64,000 bases of DNA from contig NZ_AP022603.1 of assembly GCF_010726955.1 (NCBI RefSeq), positions 3,596,001 through 3,660,000 of the forward strand, given 5' to 3'. Under the pieces are notes generated by a model. The model had not been told where the DNA came from, did not search any database, and was given only the letters and a program-made list of their open reading frames with translations. Positions 24,658 to 33,441 of the stretch are shown piece by piece. This DNA comes from Mycolicibacterium fallax (GTDB taxonomy: Bacteria > Actinomycetota > Actinomycetes > Mycobacteriales > Mycobacteriaceae). A program made the position numbers and the translations under genes. The stretch's first letter is position 1; each line of letters starts with the position of its first letter.

Positions 24658-26268
24658 ATGACACGGCTGGACGTGCTGGTGATCGGCGCCGGATTCTCCG
24701 GGCTCTACATGCTGCACCGGCTGCGCGAATCCGGGCACCGGGTGCTGGCCGTGGAGGCCGAATCGGACCTGGGCGGCACCTGGCAGGTCAACCGCTACCC
24801 GGGTGCGCGCTGCGACATCGAGAGCATCGAGTACTCCTACAGCTTCTCCGAGCAGATCCAGCAGGACTGGGTGTGGACCGAGACGATGGCCGCCCAACCG
24901 GAGATCCTGGCCTACCTGAACTTCGTCGCCGACCGGCTGGACCTGCGCCGCGACATCGTGTGCAACACCCGGGTGGTCGAGATGCGCTTCGATCCGGGCG
25001 CCGCGGCGTGGCAGGTCGGCACCGACACCGGGCAGCGGTTCACCGCCTCCTTCGTGGTCGCGGCCTCCGGCATCCTGTCGGTGCCGCTGCAACCCGACAT
25101 CGCCGGGGCCGACAGCTTCGCCGGGGTCTCGCTGCAGACCAGCCGGTGGCCGGCCGAGGGGGTGGACCTGACCGGCAAACGGGTCGGGGTGATCGGCACC
25201 GGATCCACCGGGGTGCAACTGATCCCGGTGGTCGCCCGGCAGGCCGCCCAGCTCACCGTCTTCCAGCGCTCGGCGGCCTTCACGCTGCCCTGGGAGGTCC
25301 GCCCGATCGACGCCGCCGAACTCGCCGAGCTCAAGGCCGACTATCCGGGCATCCGCGCCGCCCAGCGCGCCCATCCGGTCGGTGCCGCCCGGCTCAGCGC
25401 GTTCTCCCTGCTGCTCGACATGCTGGCCAAGCCGCCGATCGCCACCGCCAGCCGGGAGGATCGGCTGCGCGCCATCGACGAGCGCGGCATCCTCGGCGCG
25501 CTGGACTGGGGCGATGTGTTCTTCGACATCGAGGCCAACCGGCAGGCCACCGAGCTCTACGGCGAGGCGATCGCCCGCATCGTGGCTGACCCGGACACCG
25601 CCGCGGCGCTGGTGCCCAGCCACCCGTTCGGCTGCAAGCGGCCGATCATCGACCAGGGCTACTACCAGAGCTTCAACCGCGCCAACGTCACCCTGGTGGA
25701 CCTGCGCCGCGGACCGATCACCACGGCGATCCCGACCGGAATCCGCACCGAGCAGGGCGATTTCGAGCTCGACGTGATCATCTACGCCACCGGATTCGAT
25801 GCCATGACCGGCGCGCTGAGCCGGATCGAAGTGGTCGGCACCGACGGCCGCACGCTGGGACAGGTGTGGCGCGAGGACGGGCCGGGCGGCTATCTGGGCC
25901 TGATGGTGGCCGGCTTTCCGAACCTGTTCATCATCCAGGCCCCCGGAAGCCCCTCGGCGGCAACCAACTTCATCGCCGCGATGGAACAGCACGTGGAGTG
26001 GATCGGCGACTGCCTGGACCACCTGCGCGCGGCCGGTTACCGGCGGATCGAGGCCCGCGCCGAGGCGCAGCGCGACTGGATCGAGCACACCGCCGCGCTG
26101 GTCGAGCCGACCGTTCTGGCGCACCCGGACTGCAATTCCTGGTACAACGGTGCCAACGTGCCCGGAAAGAAACGCCGCTATCTGGCCTACGCCGGCGGCA
26201 TCCCCGAATACCGGCGGCGCTGCGACGAGGTCGCCGCCGCCGGCTACACCGCGTTCGACCTGGAGTGA
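24658..26268 (+). CDS. Flavin-containing monooxygenase, Baeyer-Villiger type with altered fingerprint
   Basis: A 536-residue NAD(P)H-dependent flavoprotein. GxGxxG motifs at 10-15 and 180-185 bind FAD and NADPH, GTWQVNRYPGARCD (40-53) is typical of Baeyer-Villiger monooxygenases, and a YATGFDA segment follows. The class fingerprint FxGxxxHxxxWP is present as FAGVSLQTSRWP (154-165), with Gln in place of His. It probably inserts oxygen next to a ketone to give an ester or lactone, but the substitution leaves this open. The ATG at 24658 has GGGAGGA upstream. It heads an operon with an alpha/beta hydrolase that could open the product. Confidence 0.87.
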   Translation: MTRLDVLVIGAGFSGLYMLHRLRESGHRVLAVEAESDLGGTWQVNRYPGARCDIESIEYSYSFSEQIQQDWVWTETMAAQPEILAYLNFVADRLDLRRDIVCNTRVVEMRFDPGAAAWQVGTDTGQRFTASFVVAASGILSVPLQPDIAGADSFAGVSLQTSRWPAEGVDLTGKRVGVIGTGSTGVQLIPVVARQAAQLTVFQRSAAFTLPWEVRPIDAAELAELKADYPGIRAAQRAHPVGAARLSAFSLLLDMLAKPPIATASREDRLRAIDERGILGALDWGDVFFDIEANRQATELYGEAIARIVADPDTAAALVPSHPFGCKRPIIDQGYYQSFNRANVTLVDLRRGPITTAIPTGIRTEQGDFELDVIIYATGFDAMTGALSRIEVVGTDGRTLGQVWREDGPGGYLGLMVAGFPNLFIIQAPGSPSAATNFIAAMEQHVEWIGDCLDHLRAAGYRRIEARAEAQRDWIEHTAALVEPTVLAHPDCNSWYNGANVPGKKRRYLAYAGGIPEYRRRCDEVAAAGYTAFDLE

Positions 26269-26273
26269 GCACC

Positions 26274-27371
26274 ATGGACCCCCGTGACCGTGCCCGGCTG
26301 ATCGCCCGCGAACTCGGCAGCGTGCTGCCCCGTTCGGTGGACTTCCTCGGCCACGAACGCGACTGGACGCCCTGGTCCGGCCGGGGACTGCGCCGGCTCG
26401 GCGAGGTGGCCCTGGACGAGATGGTGCTGACCGGCATGACGCTGACCTCCCCGCCGCCGCGGGTGCGCACCGAGGTCGCCGAGCTGCCCCGGATCACCGC
26501 CGAGCTGGCCGAGCTCGGCACCGCGGGCTGCTATCGGCAGCCGGAACCGTTGCGGGTCAAGCGGGTTCGCCGTCGGCTGACCGGGCCGCTGGCCTTCGAG
26601 GAGATCCGCTACCAGCACGACCCCCGGCTCCCGGCGGTGTTCGGCGAACTCGGCCGCCCGACCACCGCGGTGGTCAACGTGGTCCGGCACCCCGGCGGCC
26701 CGCGGCCCTGGCTGATCTGGGTGCACGGCGCGGGCCAGGGCAACCTGACCGACTTCGCGGTGGCGCGGGTCGGCCGGATCCACCGCGAGCTGGGCTACAA
26801 CATCGCGATGCCGATCCAGCCCGGCCACGGGGTGCGCCGACGCTGGCCGCCGACCTACCCGGACCTCGACCCGGTCGGCAACGTGGCCGGGATGATGCGG
26901 GCGGTGTCGGAGGTGCGCGCGGTCACCCGGTGGGTGGCGCCGCAGGCCGAGGCGGTCGCGCTGTCCGGGCTGTCGCTGGGCACCGGGGTGGTCGCGCTGG
27001 CCGCCGGGCTGGAGGACGACGTCGACGGGGTGGCGCTGTACACCCCGATCTTCGGGCTGAACTCGATGATCGCCGCGCACCTGCACCGCTGGGGTGCGGC
27101 GGCCGACGAGGTCACCGCGCTGCTGTCCGCCCCGGAGGTGGCCGCGCTGACCGGCGTCATCGACCCGCTGTCGCTGGAACCCCGGGTCCCGGCCGAGCAC
27201 CGGATGATCGTCGGCGCCTGGAGCGACCGGATGGCCATGCGCGCCCCGGCCCAGGCGCTGCACGAGCGCTGGGGCGGCCGGCTGTTCTGGCACGACGGCA
27301 GCCACGTCGGGCAGCTGATGTCCGGCCGGGTGCAGGCCATCACCGAGGCGTTCCTGGCGGGACTACGATGA
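26274..27371 (+). CDS. Alpha/beta hydrolase
   Basis: A 365-residue protein. About 110 N-terminal residues of unassigned sequence precede an alpha/beta hydrolase fold with HGAG (151-154, oxyanion region), the nucleophile elbow G232-L-S234-L-G236, and a late HDGSHVG that probably supplies the catalytic His. No signal peptide is seen, so it is cytoplasmic. Directly behind the Baeyer-Villiger-type enzyme, hydrolysis of the ester or lactone is the natural guess. A GTG nine bases upstream is another start. The stop overlaps the SnoaL-like start (ATGA). Confidence 0.82.
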   Translation: MDPRDRARLIARELGSVLPRSVDFLGHERDWTPWSGRGLRRLGEVALDEMVLTGMTLTSPPPRVRTEVAELPRITAELAELGTAGCYRQPEPLRVKRVRRRLTGPLAFEEIRYQHDPRLPAVFGELGRPTTAVVNVVRHPGGPRPWLIWVHGAGQGNLTDFAVARVGRIHRELGYNIAMPIQPGHGVRRRWPPTYPDLDPVGNVAGMMRAVSEVRAVTRWVAPQAEAVALSGLSLGTGVVALAAGLEDDVDGVALYTPIFGLNSMIAAHLHRWGAAADEVTALLSAPEVAALTGVIDPLSLEPRVPAEHRMIVGAWSDRMAMRAPAQALHERWGGRLFWHDGSHVGQLMSGRVQAITEAFLAGLR

Positions 27372-27757
27372 GCGGCGGGCCGAGCACCCGCACCGCCCGC
27401 GAGGTGGTGGAGCTCTACAACCTGGTGGTGTGGAACACCCGGGACTTCGCGCTGGCCGAGGAACTGATCGGCGAGCGCGTCATCCGGCACGACGTCGGCG
27501 AGTCGGTGGTGCTCAGCCACCAGCAGGCCGTCGCCCGGATCGTCGAGCACTGCGCGATGTTCGCCGACATCCGCTTCGAGCTGAACCTGGTGGTCGCCGG
27601 GGACGACGACGAGCACGTCGCCATCGTCTACCAGTCGCCGATGCGCACCGCCGATGGCACCGAGTTGACCATCGCCAGCATGGAGATCTTCCGGGTTGTC
27701 GACGGGCGGATCACCGAGGTGTGGAATTGCGGCTACAAACAGGGAGAGTGGCAGTGA
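27368..27757 (+). CDS. SnoaL-like/NTF2-fold protein
   Basis: A 129-residue single-domain protein of the SnoaL-like (NTF2 cone) class, with the terminal strands TIASMEIFRVVDGRITEVW typical of the fold. Members are small isomerases, aldol cyclases, hydratases or ligand-binding proteins. No catalytic residue can be fixed here. Its start overlaps the hydrolase stop and its TGA overlaps the GTG of the F420 oxidoreductase, so it is translationally coupled on both sides and probably acts on the same intermediate. Confidence 0.75.
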   Translation: MSGGPSTRTAREVVELYNLVVWNTRDFALAEELIGERVIRHDVGESVVLSHQQAVARIVEHCAMFADIRFELNLVVAGDDDEHVAIVYQSPMRTADGTELTIASMEIFRVVDGRITEVWNCGYKQGEWQ

Positions 27758-28800
27758 GCGAACGCGTCCTCGACGAACTGGGCTACTACCTGCTGGCCGG
27801 CGCCGGTGGGCAGGGTCCGGCCACCCTGGTCGACGAGGCCCGCCGCGGCGAGGAGCTCGGCTTCGGCACCGCGTTCATCTCCGAACGGTGGAACGTCAAG
27901 GAGGCGTCGTCGCTGAGCGGCGCGGCCTGCGCGGTCACCGAACGGATGCAGATCGCCACCGCGGCAACCAATCACAACACCCGGCACCCGCTGATCACCG
28001 GATCCTGGGCGACCACCATGCACCGGCTGTCCGGCGGACGGTTCACCCTGGGCATCGGGCGCGGCATCGCCGCGGTGTACGGCGCGTTCGGGGTGCCGGC
28101 GGTGACCACCGCGCAGCTGGAGGACTTCGCCTCGGTGATGCGCCGGCTCTGGCGCGGCGAGCTGATCGTCGGGCACGACGGCCCGATCGGCAACTACCCG
28201 CTGCTGTTTCTGGACCCGGATTTCAACGAGGACATCCGGCTGGCGCTGGTCGCGTTCGGGCCCAACACCCTGGCGCTCGGCGGCCGGGCGTTCGACGACG
28301 TCATCCTGCACACCTACTTCACCCCGGAGACCCTGGCGCGCTGCGTGCGCACCGTCAAGGACGCCGCCGAGGCGGCCGGCCGCGACCCGGATGCGGTGCG
28401 GGTGTGGTCGTGCCTGGCGACCGTCGGCGACCACCTGCCCGAGGAGCTGCGGCTGAAGAAGACCGTCGCGCGGCTGGCCACCTACCTGCAGGGCTACGGC
28501 GATCTGCTGGTGCGCACCAACGATTGGGATCCGGCCGTGCTGACCCGGTTCCGGGCCGACCCGGTGGTGCAGTCGGTGCCCGGCGGCATCGACCACAAGG
28601 CCGACGCCGAGCAGATCGCGCACATCGCCACGCTGATCCCCGACGAGTGGCTGGCGGCCGCGGCCACCGGCAGCCCGCAGCAGTGCGCGCAGCGGATCCG
28701 TGCCGAACTCGGCTACGGCGCCGACGCGGTGATCCTGCACGGCGCCACCCCCGACGAGCTGGAACCGGTGCTCGCCGGCTACCGGGCCGCGGATGGCTGA
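27754..28800 (+). CDS. LLM-class F420-dependent oxidoreductase
   Basis: A 348-residue luciferase-like TIM barrel. The segments EELGFGTAFISERWNVKE and LSGGRFTLGIGRG are typical of mycobacterial F420-dependent enzymes rather than FMN monooxygenases. It would carry hydride between coenzyme F420 and a ketone, alcohol or enone. The GTG start overlaps the preceding stop, and AGGGAGAG lies 7-14 bases upstream. It is the last gene of the BVMO operon and converges on the SDR at 28825. The substrate is unknown. Confidence 0.82.
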   Translation: MSERVLDELGYYLLAGAGGQGPATLVDEARRGEELGFGTAFISERWNVKEASSLSGAACAVTERMQIATAATNHNTRHPLITGSWATTMHRLSGGRFTLGIGRGIAAVYGAFGVPAVTTAQLEDFASVMRRLWRGELIVGHDGPIGNYPLLFLDPDFNEDIRLALVAFGPNTLALGGRAFDDVILHTYFTPETLARCVRTVKDAAEAAGRDPDAVRVWSCLATVGDHLPEELRLKKTVARLATYLQGYGDLLVRTNDWDPAVLTRFRADPVVQSVPGGIDHKADAEQIAHIATLIPDEWLAAAATGSPQQCAQRIRAELGYGADAVILHGATPDELEPVLAGYRAADG

Positions 28801-28824
28801 CCCGAGCGGGGCGGCGCCGGCGGC

Positions 28825-29628
28825 TCAGATGAAGTCCGAGCCGCCGTCGACGTTGACCGTCGCGCCGGTCACGTAGCCGTTGCGCCGCGACGCCAGGTAG
28901 CAGGTGATCGACGCGATCTCCTCGGGCAGCCCGGCCCGGCCCAGATCGCAGGGATGGCCGAAGCTGCGCTCCACCCAGCGCATCACGTCGTGCGGGTCGG
29001 CCGAGTCGAAGCCCTCGGCGGCCAGCGTCGCGTGCAGATTCTCGGTGAAGCTCGCCGTCACGATGGTGCCCGGGCACACCGAGTTCACCAGAATGCCCTC
29101 CGGCCCCAGCGATTTCGCCAGGTTCTTGGTCAGGCTGGACAGCGCGGCCTTGGCGGCGGTGTAGGCCACCAGTCGCGGGCTCTGCCGCTGAATGGAATGC
29201 GCCGACAGCGTGACGATCCGCGCCCACGGCGCCGCGCGCAGCGACGGCAGCGCCGCCCGCACACTGCGCACCGCGCTCATGGTGCCCAGGTCGAAGGCGG
29301 TCTGCCAGTCGACGTCGGTCAGCTCGGCGAAGGTGCCCGCCGGTGGACCGATGGTGTGCACCAGCACGTTGAGTTCGTCCCAGCGCCCGGCCAGCTGCGC
29401 GAAGGCCGCCGCGATCGAGTCGGCGTCGGACATGTCCGCGCTGATCGCCAGCGTCTCGGGGGCGCCGGCCGCGCGCACCCGGGTTGCGGCGGCCTCCAGC
29501 GCGGCGCGGTCCCGGGCCAGCAGTGCCACCGAGGCGCCCTCGGCGCCAAGGCATTCCGCGATCGCCAGGCCCATCCCTTTGCTGCCGCCGGTCACGACGG
29601 CGCGTGCGCCGGCCAGTCCCAGATCCAT
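28825..29628 (-). CDS. Short-chain dehydrogenase/reductase
   Basis: A 267-residue classical SDR. The cofactor motif TGGSKGMG is near the N-terminus, the active-site Tyr and Lys lie in YTAAK, and the C-terminus ends GATVNVDGGSDFI. It should interconvert a hydroxyl and a keto group with NAD(P)H. It is the last gene of the operon carboxyltransferase, lipocalin-like, hotdog, SDR, starting 8 bases after the hotdog stop. Mycobacterial SDRs in such clusters often act on beta-hydroxyacyl-CoAs or cyclic alcohols. Confidence 0.85.
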   Translation of the reverse strand: MDLGLAGARAVVTGGSKGMGLAIAECLGAEGASVALLARDRAALEAAATRVRAAGAPETLAISADMSDADSIAAAFAQLAGRWDELNVLVHTIGPPAGTFAELTDVDWQTAFDLGTMSAVRSVRAALPSLRAAPWARIVTLSAHSIQRQSPRLVAYTAAKAALSSLTKNLAKSLGPEGILVNSVCPGTIVTASFTENLHATLAAEGFDSADPHDVMRWVERSFGHPCDLGRAGLPEEIASITCYLASRRNGYVTGATVNVDGGSDFI

Positions 29629-29636
29629 AGTTGTCC

Positions 29637-30506
29637 TTATCGTTGGGCGCGCCGGGGCGCGGGGGCGAACTGGTAGCTGCCGACGCTGACCGGCCGGTCC
29701 CCGGCGCCCTCGTCGACCATTGTCACCCGGGCGGCGAGCAGCCCGCCGGCGCCGGGCAGCGCCGCCCCGGACACCCGGAACGGCCCGACCTTGCCGCGGG
29801 CCAGGAACATCACATGCGAGGAGATCGCCTGCAGCCGTTCGGTTCCCGCGCAGCGTGCGGCCAGGTCGGCCGCCGCGGTCTCCAGCGCCACGAACTGCGG
29901 GCCGATGTGCAGCGCGGCGTCGGGGGAGGCCACCTCGACGGTCAGCTCCGGCAGCACCCAGTCCGCGCCGCGGCGGACGACGCCGAACACCTCGCGCAGC
30001 GGCGGCAGCCCCGGCCCGTCCTCCACCGCGATCGGGTCCACCGGCATCTTCGGCAGTCCGGCGGGCGGGGTGCCGATCGCGATGCCCTGCCCCTCGGTCA
30101 GCGCCAGCACCCGCTCCGGCTGCTCGGCGTCGACGATCCGGGACCGGCTGTAGCCCAGCTGCCTGCCGCGGCGCAGCGTCTCGGAGATCACCTCGATGCG
30201 GGTGACGTCCCGGCCCGGGTCGAGGAGCTGGCAGGAGTGCACCACCGGGTTGGGCACCGCCTCCAGGTCGGACATCCCGCCGCCCTCCGGCGAGCAGATC
30301 CCGAGCACCGCCAGCAGCAGCCCGCCGGTGGGGTTGCGCATGTCCCGGCGCAGCGTGACGGTGTTGTCGACCGGGCCCAGATCCATGCTGGGATAGCTGC
30401 GGCCCAGGTAGCGATAGCTGAGCAGGCCACCCCAGCGCCGGCGCAATTCGGCGGCGTAGGCCTCCGGATCGCCGGCCAACTCCCGGATGTCGCGCAGCCC
30501 GCTCAC
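29637..30506 (-). CDS. Double-hotdog thioesterase-family protein
   Basis: A 289-residue protein that I read as two hotdog folds. The first includes a VVHSCQLLDPG segment and long sheet strands typical of PaaI-like enzymes; the second includes LQAISSHVMFLARGKVGPF. It may cleave acyl-CoA thioesters or, as a degenerate hydratase, bind them. The GTG start at 30506 overlaps the upstream lipocalin stop. The frame stays open upstream but runs antiparallel to that gene, so I kept the overlapping start. The substrate is unknown. Confidence 0.65.
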   Translation of the reverse strand: MSGLRDIRELAGDPEAYAAELRRRWGGLLSYRYLGRSYPSMDLGPVDNTVTLRRDMRNPTGGLLLAVLGICSPEGGGMSDLEAVPNPVVHSCQLLDPGRDVTRIEVISETLRRGRQLGYSRSRIVDAEQPERVLALTEGQGIAIGTPPAGLPKMPVDPIAVEDGPGLPPLREVFGVVRRGADWVLPELTVEVASPDAALHIGPQFVALETAAADLAARCAGTERLQAISSHVMFLARGKVGPFRVSGAALPGAGGLLAARVTMVDEGAGDRPVSVGSYQFAPAPRRAQR

Positions 30507-30853
30507 CGGGACCGCCGCCAGGTCAGCACCGCGTCGTCGGTGGACAGCGTCAGCACGTCGCCGTCGATCCGGGCGTTGCGCAGCTGCGGGCGCTCCAGCA
30601 ACTCGGGCAGGGTGGACAGCGTCACCTGGTGGTGCAGCACCGCGGTGGCCTCGTCGAGCCGGTACCGGCCGCAGTAGGCGATGCCCGGCTGCCCGGGCTC
30701 GGCGCCCGGGCCCGGGGCCAGCTGCGCCGACATCCAGCCGTCGGCGGTGTACAGGATCAGCCCGCGGGGCTGCTCGCCGAACGGCCGGCGCGCGCCGACG
30801 TCGAAGGACTCCAGCTGCCAGCCGCCGAGCAGCGCCGAGCGGGTCACGGACAT
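30503..30853 (-). CDS. Lipocalin-like domain protein
   Basis: A 116-residue beta-barrel of the lipocalin-like type, recognised by the N-terminal LLGGWQLESFD motif and a run of strands (LILYTADGWMSAQL, HHQVTLST). There is no signal peptide, so it is cytoplasmic. Small proteins like this often sit in catabolic clusters and may bind a hydrophobic intermediate or catalyse an isomerisation; neither is shown here. AAGGAGAA lies just upstream of the ATG. It begins 17 bases after the carboxyltransferase and overlaps the hotdog gene. Confidence 0.75.
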   Translation of the reverse strand: MSVTRSALLGGWQLESFDVGARRPFGEQPRGLILYTADGWMSAQLAPGPGAEPGQPGIAYCGRYRLDEATAVLHHQVTLSTLPELLERPQLRNARIDGDVLTLSTDDAVLTWRRSR

Positions 30854-30870
30854 GGTTCTCCTTGGAGTGT

Positions 30871-32358
30871 TCACGGGGTGATGACGGTGCGGGCGACCGG
30901 GCCGGCCGGGGACTGCCGGGCGCCCAGCCCGCGGTTGAGCGCATCGAGCAGGGCGTCGCGGGTCTCCCGCGGATCGATCAGCTCGTCGAAGCCGAGATTC
31001 TCCGCGGAGCCGAACGACGCCTGCAGTTCGGCGGCGGCCAGCGCCGCGGCCGCCGCGGCGTCGGCCTTGGCGGCGGCGGTCAGCGCGGCCGCGCTCATCG
31101 CGCCCATCGTCGCGCCGGGCCAGCCGAAGGTGCCGGCCTGGCCGTCGAAACCCAGCAGCGCCATCACCATTGATCCGAAGCCGTAGGCCTTGCGCAGCGT
31201 CAGGTGCAGCTTGAGGGTGCTCGCGGTGGTCTGCGCGGCGTACATCCGGGCCCCGGCGCGCAGCACCCCGGCCCGCTCGGAGGCGCTGCCGCACAACATC
31301 CCCGGGTTGTCGGCCAGGAACACGATCGGCAGGTGGAAGGAGTCGGCGACGGTGATGAAGTGCGCGGCCTTGTCGGCGGCGTCGGTGTCGATCGCCCCGG
31401 CGCGCACGCCCGGCTGATTGGCCACCACCGACACCGGGTGCCCGCCCAGATGCCCCAGCGCGCAGACCATCGCGGCGCCGAACGTGGGCGCCACCTCGAA
31501 CCAGTCCGGGGCGTCCAGAACGACGTCGAGCACCCGGCGGATGTCGTAGCCCCGCCGATTGTCCCGCGGCACGATGTCGAGCAGTTCCGGGGTGGGCCGG
31601 GCCCCGGTGCCGGGGCGGTCCGGGGGATAGCACCAGGCGCTGGACGGGAAGTAGGACAGGTAGCGGCGGATGTCGGCAAGCACGGCCGCGTCGTCGGCGC
31701 CCAGGTTGTGGATCACCCCGCTGGCCAGCGCGACCGCCGGCCCGCCCAGATCCTGCTTGGACACCTGCTCGCCGGTGGACTCCCGGACCACCGGGGGCCC
31801 GGCGGTGAAGATCGCGCCCGCCTCGGTCATGATCCGGAAATCGCAGATCGGGGCGACCAGGGCGCCGTGGCCGGCCGACGGCCCGAGCACCGCCGCGACC
31901 GTCGGCACCAGCCCCGAGCAGCGCGCCTGGGTGATCAGATCGGTGCGCGAGCGGCCGTGCCGGCCGGGCCGGAAGCCGGCGCCCTCCAACAGCATCACCA
32001 ACGGAATCCGGTTGCGCAGCGCCAATTCCGCGAGCCGGTCGCGTTTGGCGTTGCTGCCCGCGCCGATGGTGCCCGCCGCGGTGGTGAAGTCCTCGGCGCC
32101 CACCATCACCGGGTTCCCGTCGATGCACCCCGAGCCGGCCACGATCCCGTCGGCCGGGGTTTCCGGGCCGCCGACCAGGGTGCCGAACTCGCGGAAGCTG
32201 CCCGGGTCGAGCAGCGCCTCGACCCGGGCCCGGGCGTCGAGCTTGCCGGTGGCGTGGTGTGCGGCCAGCCGGGCCGGCCCGCCCATCGCGCGGGCCGCGG
32301 CGCGGCGCCGGGCCAGGTCGGCCAGGGTGTCCGCCCAGCCGGTCGGCGGTGTCGTCAT
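30871..32358 (-). CDS. Acyl-CoA carboxylase carboxyltransferase (beta) subunit family
   Basis: A 495-residue carboxyltransferase of the AccD/PccB crotonase-like fold, with two domains. Typical segments are GIVAGSGCIDGNPVMVGAED and the C-domain FLADNPGMLCGSASERAG. Partner biotin-carboxylase and biotin-carrier genes are absent from the window, so it may borrow a shared AccA subunit or work as a decarboxylase, as some orphan members do. AGGAGAG lies upstream of the ATG. It heads the minus-strand operon under operator copy 7. A step such as geranyl- or methylcrotonyl-type carboxylation would suit an isoprenoid substrate, but that is speculation. Confidence 0.83.
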   Translation of the reverse strand: MTTPPTGWADTLADLARRRAAARAMGGPARLAAHHATGKLDARARVEALLDPGSFREFGTLVGGPETPADGIVAGSGCIDGNPVMVGAEDFTTAAGTIGAGSNAKRDRLAELALRNRIPLVMLLEGAGFRPGRHGRSRTDLITQARCSGLVPTVAAVLGPSAGHGALVAPICDFRIMTEAGAIFTAGPPVVRESTGEQVSKQDLGGPAVALASGVIHNLGADDAAVLADIRRYLSYFPSSAWCYPPDRPGTGARPTPELLDIVPRDNRRGYDIRRVLDVVLDAPDWFEVAPTFGAAMVCALGHLGGHPVSVVANQPGVRAGAIDTDAADKAAHFITVADSFHLPIVFLADNPGMLCGSASERAGVLRAGARMYAAQTTASTLKLHLTLRKAYGFGSMVMALLGFDGQAGTFGWPGATMGAMSAAALTAAAKADAAAAAALAAAELQASFGSAENLGFDELIDPRETRDALLDALNRGLGARQSPAGPVARTVITP

Positions 32359-32386
32359 TGCTCTCCTCACGCCCGACGTTGACCAT

Positions 32387-32403
32387 ACCGAATTACTTAC
32401 TGT
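32387..32403. promoter_or_regulatory. Copy 7 of the 17-bp operator, divergent carboxyltransferase/LLM promoter
   Basis: ACCGAAT-TAC-TTACTGT lies between the starts at 32358 (minus) and 32416 (plus). TAGCGT at 32403-32408 is 7 bases before the ATG at 32416, so the plus transcript is probably leaderless with its -10 touching the operator. Confidence 0.7.
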
Positions 32404-32415
32404 AGCGTCGCCAGC

Positions 32416-33441
32416 ATGGTCGGCAGGCTGAAGATCGACCGTGGCATCCCGAGTCGGCTCGACCGCGTGCCCGACGTCGCGCGCGCCCACGAGGCGGCCG
32501 GCTACGACGGCTGCTGGGCCGGGGAGATCAACCACGATCCGTTCCTGCCGCTGACGCTGGCCGCCGAACACACCGCCCGCATCGAGCTGGGCACCTCCAT
32601 CGCGGTCGCCTTCGCGCGCAGCCCGATGACCGTCGCGCAACTGGGCTGGGACCTGCAGGACTATTCCGGCGGCCGGTTCATCCTCGGACTGGGCACCCAG
32701 GTCCGCGCGCACATCGAGAACCGGTTCGCCATGCCGTGGAGCGCCCCGGTGGACCGGATGGCCGAATACGTTGCGGCACTGCGGCAGATCTGGTCCTGCT
32801 GGGCCACCGGCGAGAAGCTGGCCTTCGAGGGCGAGTTCTATCGGCACACCCTGATGACGCCGATGTTCACCCCGGAACCCAGCGGGCAGCCGGCCCCGCG
32901 GGTGTATCTGGCCGCGGTCGGCGGCGCGATGACCGCGCTGGCCGGCCAGAGCGCCGACGGGCTGATCGCGCACGCCTTCACCACCCGGCGCTACCTGGAG
33001 GAGGTCACCCTGCCCGCGCTGGCCCGCGGGCTGGCCCGGTCCGGGCGCGACCGCGCCGAGCTGGAGGTGTGCGCGCCGGTGTTCATCGTCACCGGCCGGG
33101 ACGACGCCGAGCGGGCCGCCGCCGCGGCGGCCTTCCGCCGGCAGATCGCGTTCTACGCCTCCACCCCGGCCTACCGCCCGGTGCTGGACCGGCACGGCTG
33201 GGGCGAACTGCAGCCGGAGCTGCGCCGGCGGTCACTGCGGGGCGACTGGGCGGCGATGGCCGAGCTGATCGACGACGAGATGCTGGGCACCTTCGCCGTC
33301 GTCGCCGAGCCCGACCGGGTTGCCGAGGCGCTGGCCGCCCGATGCGCCGGAGCGATCGACCGGGTGCTGCCGGGCTTCGCCGCCGGCACCCCCGAGCCGG
33401 TGATCGCCGCCGTGCTGGAGCAGCTGAAGGGAGCCCGATGA
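32416..33441 (+). CDS. LLM-class F420-dependent oxidoreductase
   Basis: A 341-residue luciferase-like enzyme, different from the one at 27754. The N-terminus carries AHEAAGYDGCWAGEINHDPF, and later ILGLGTQVRAHIENRF and PRVYLAAVGG segments fit the mycobacterial F420 class. No ribosome-binding site is visible and a -10 element stands 7 bases upstream, so translation is probably leaderless. Its stop overlaps the next SDR start (ATGA), suggesting that the two redox enzymes act in sequence. The substrate is unknown. Confidence 0.83.
   Translation: MVGRLKIDRGIPSRLDRVPDVARAHEAAGYDGCWAGEINHDPFLPLTLAAEHTARIELGTSIAVAFARSPMTVAQLGWDLQDYSGGRFILGLGTQVRAHIENRFAMPWSAPVDRMAEYVAALRQIWSCWATGEKLAFEGEFYRHTLMTPMFTPEPSGQPAPRVYLAAVGGAMTALAGQSADGLIAHAFTTRRYLEEVTLPALARGLARSGRDRAELEVCAPVFIVTGRDDAERAAAAAAFRRQIAFYASTPAYRPVLDRHGWGELQPELRRRSLRGDWAAMAELIDDEMLGTFAVVAEPDRVAEALAARCAGAIDRVLPGFAAGTPEPVIAAVLEQLKGAR

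Noticed and set aside
22966..26124. A very long minus-strand open frame across the isochorismatase, Rieske and BVMO genes
   Set aside because: Only its last 203 codons encode a real protein; the rest is antisense to well-supported genes and is open because of the high GC content.
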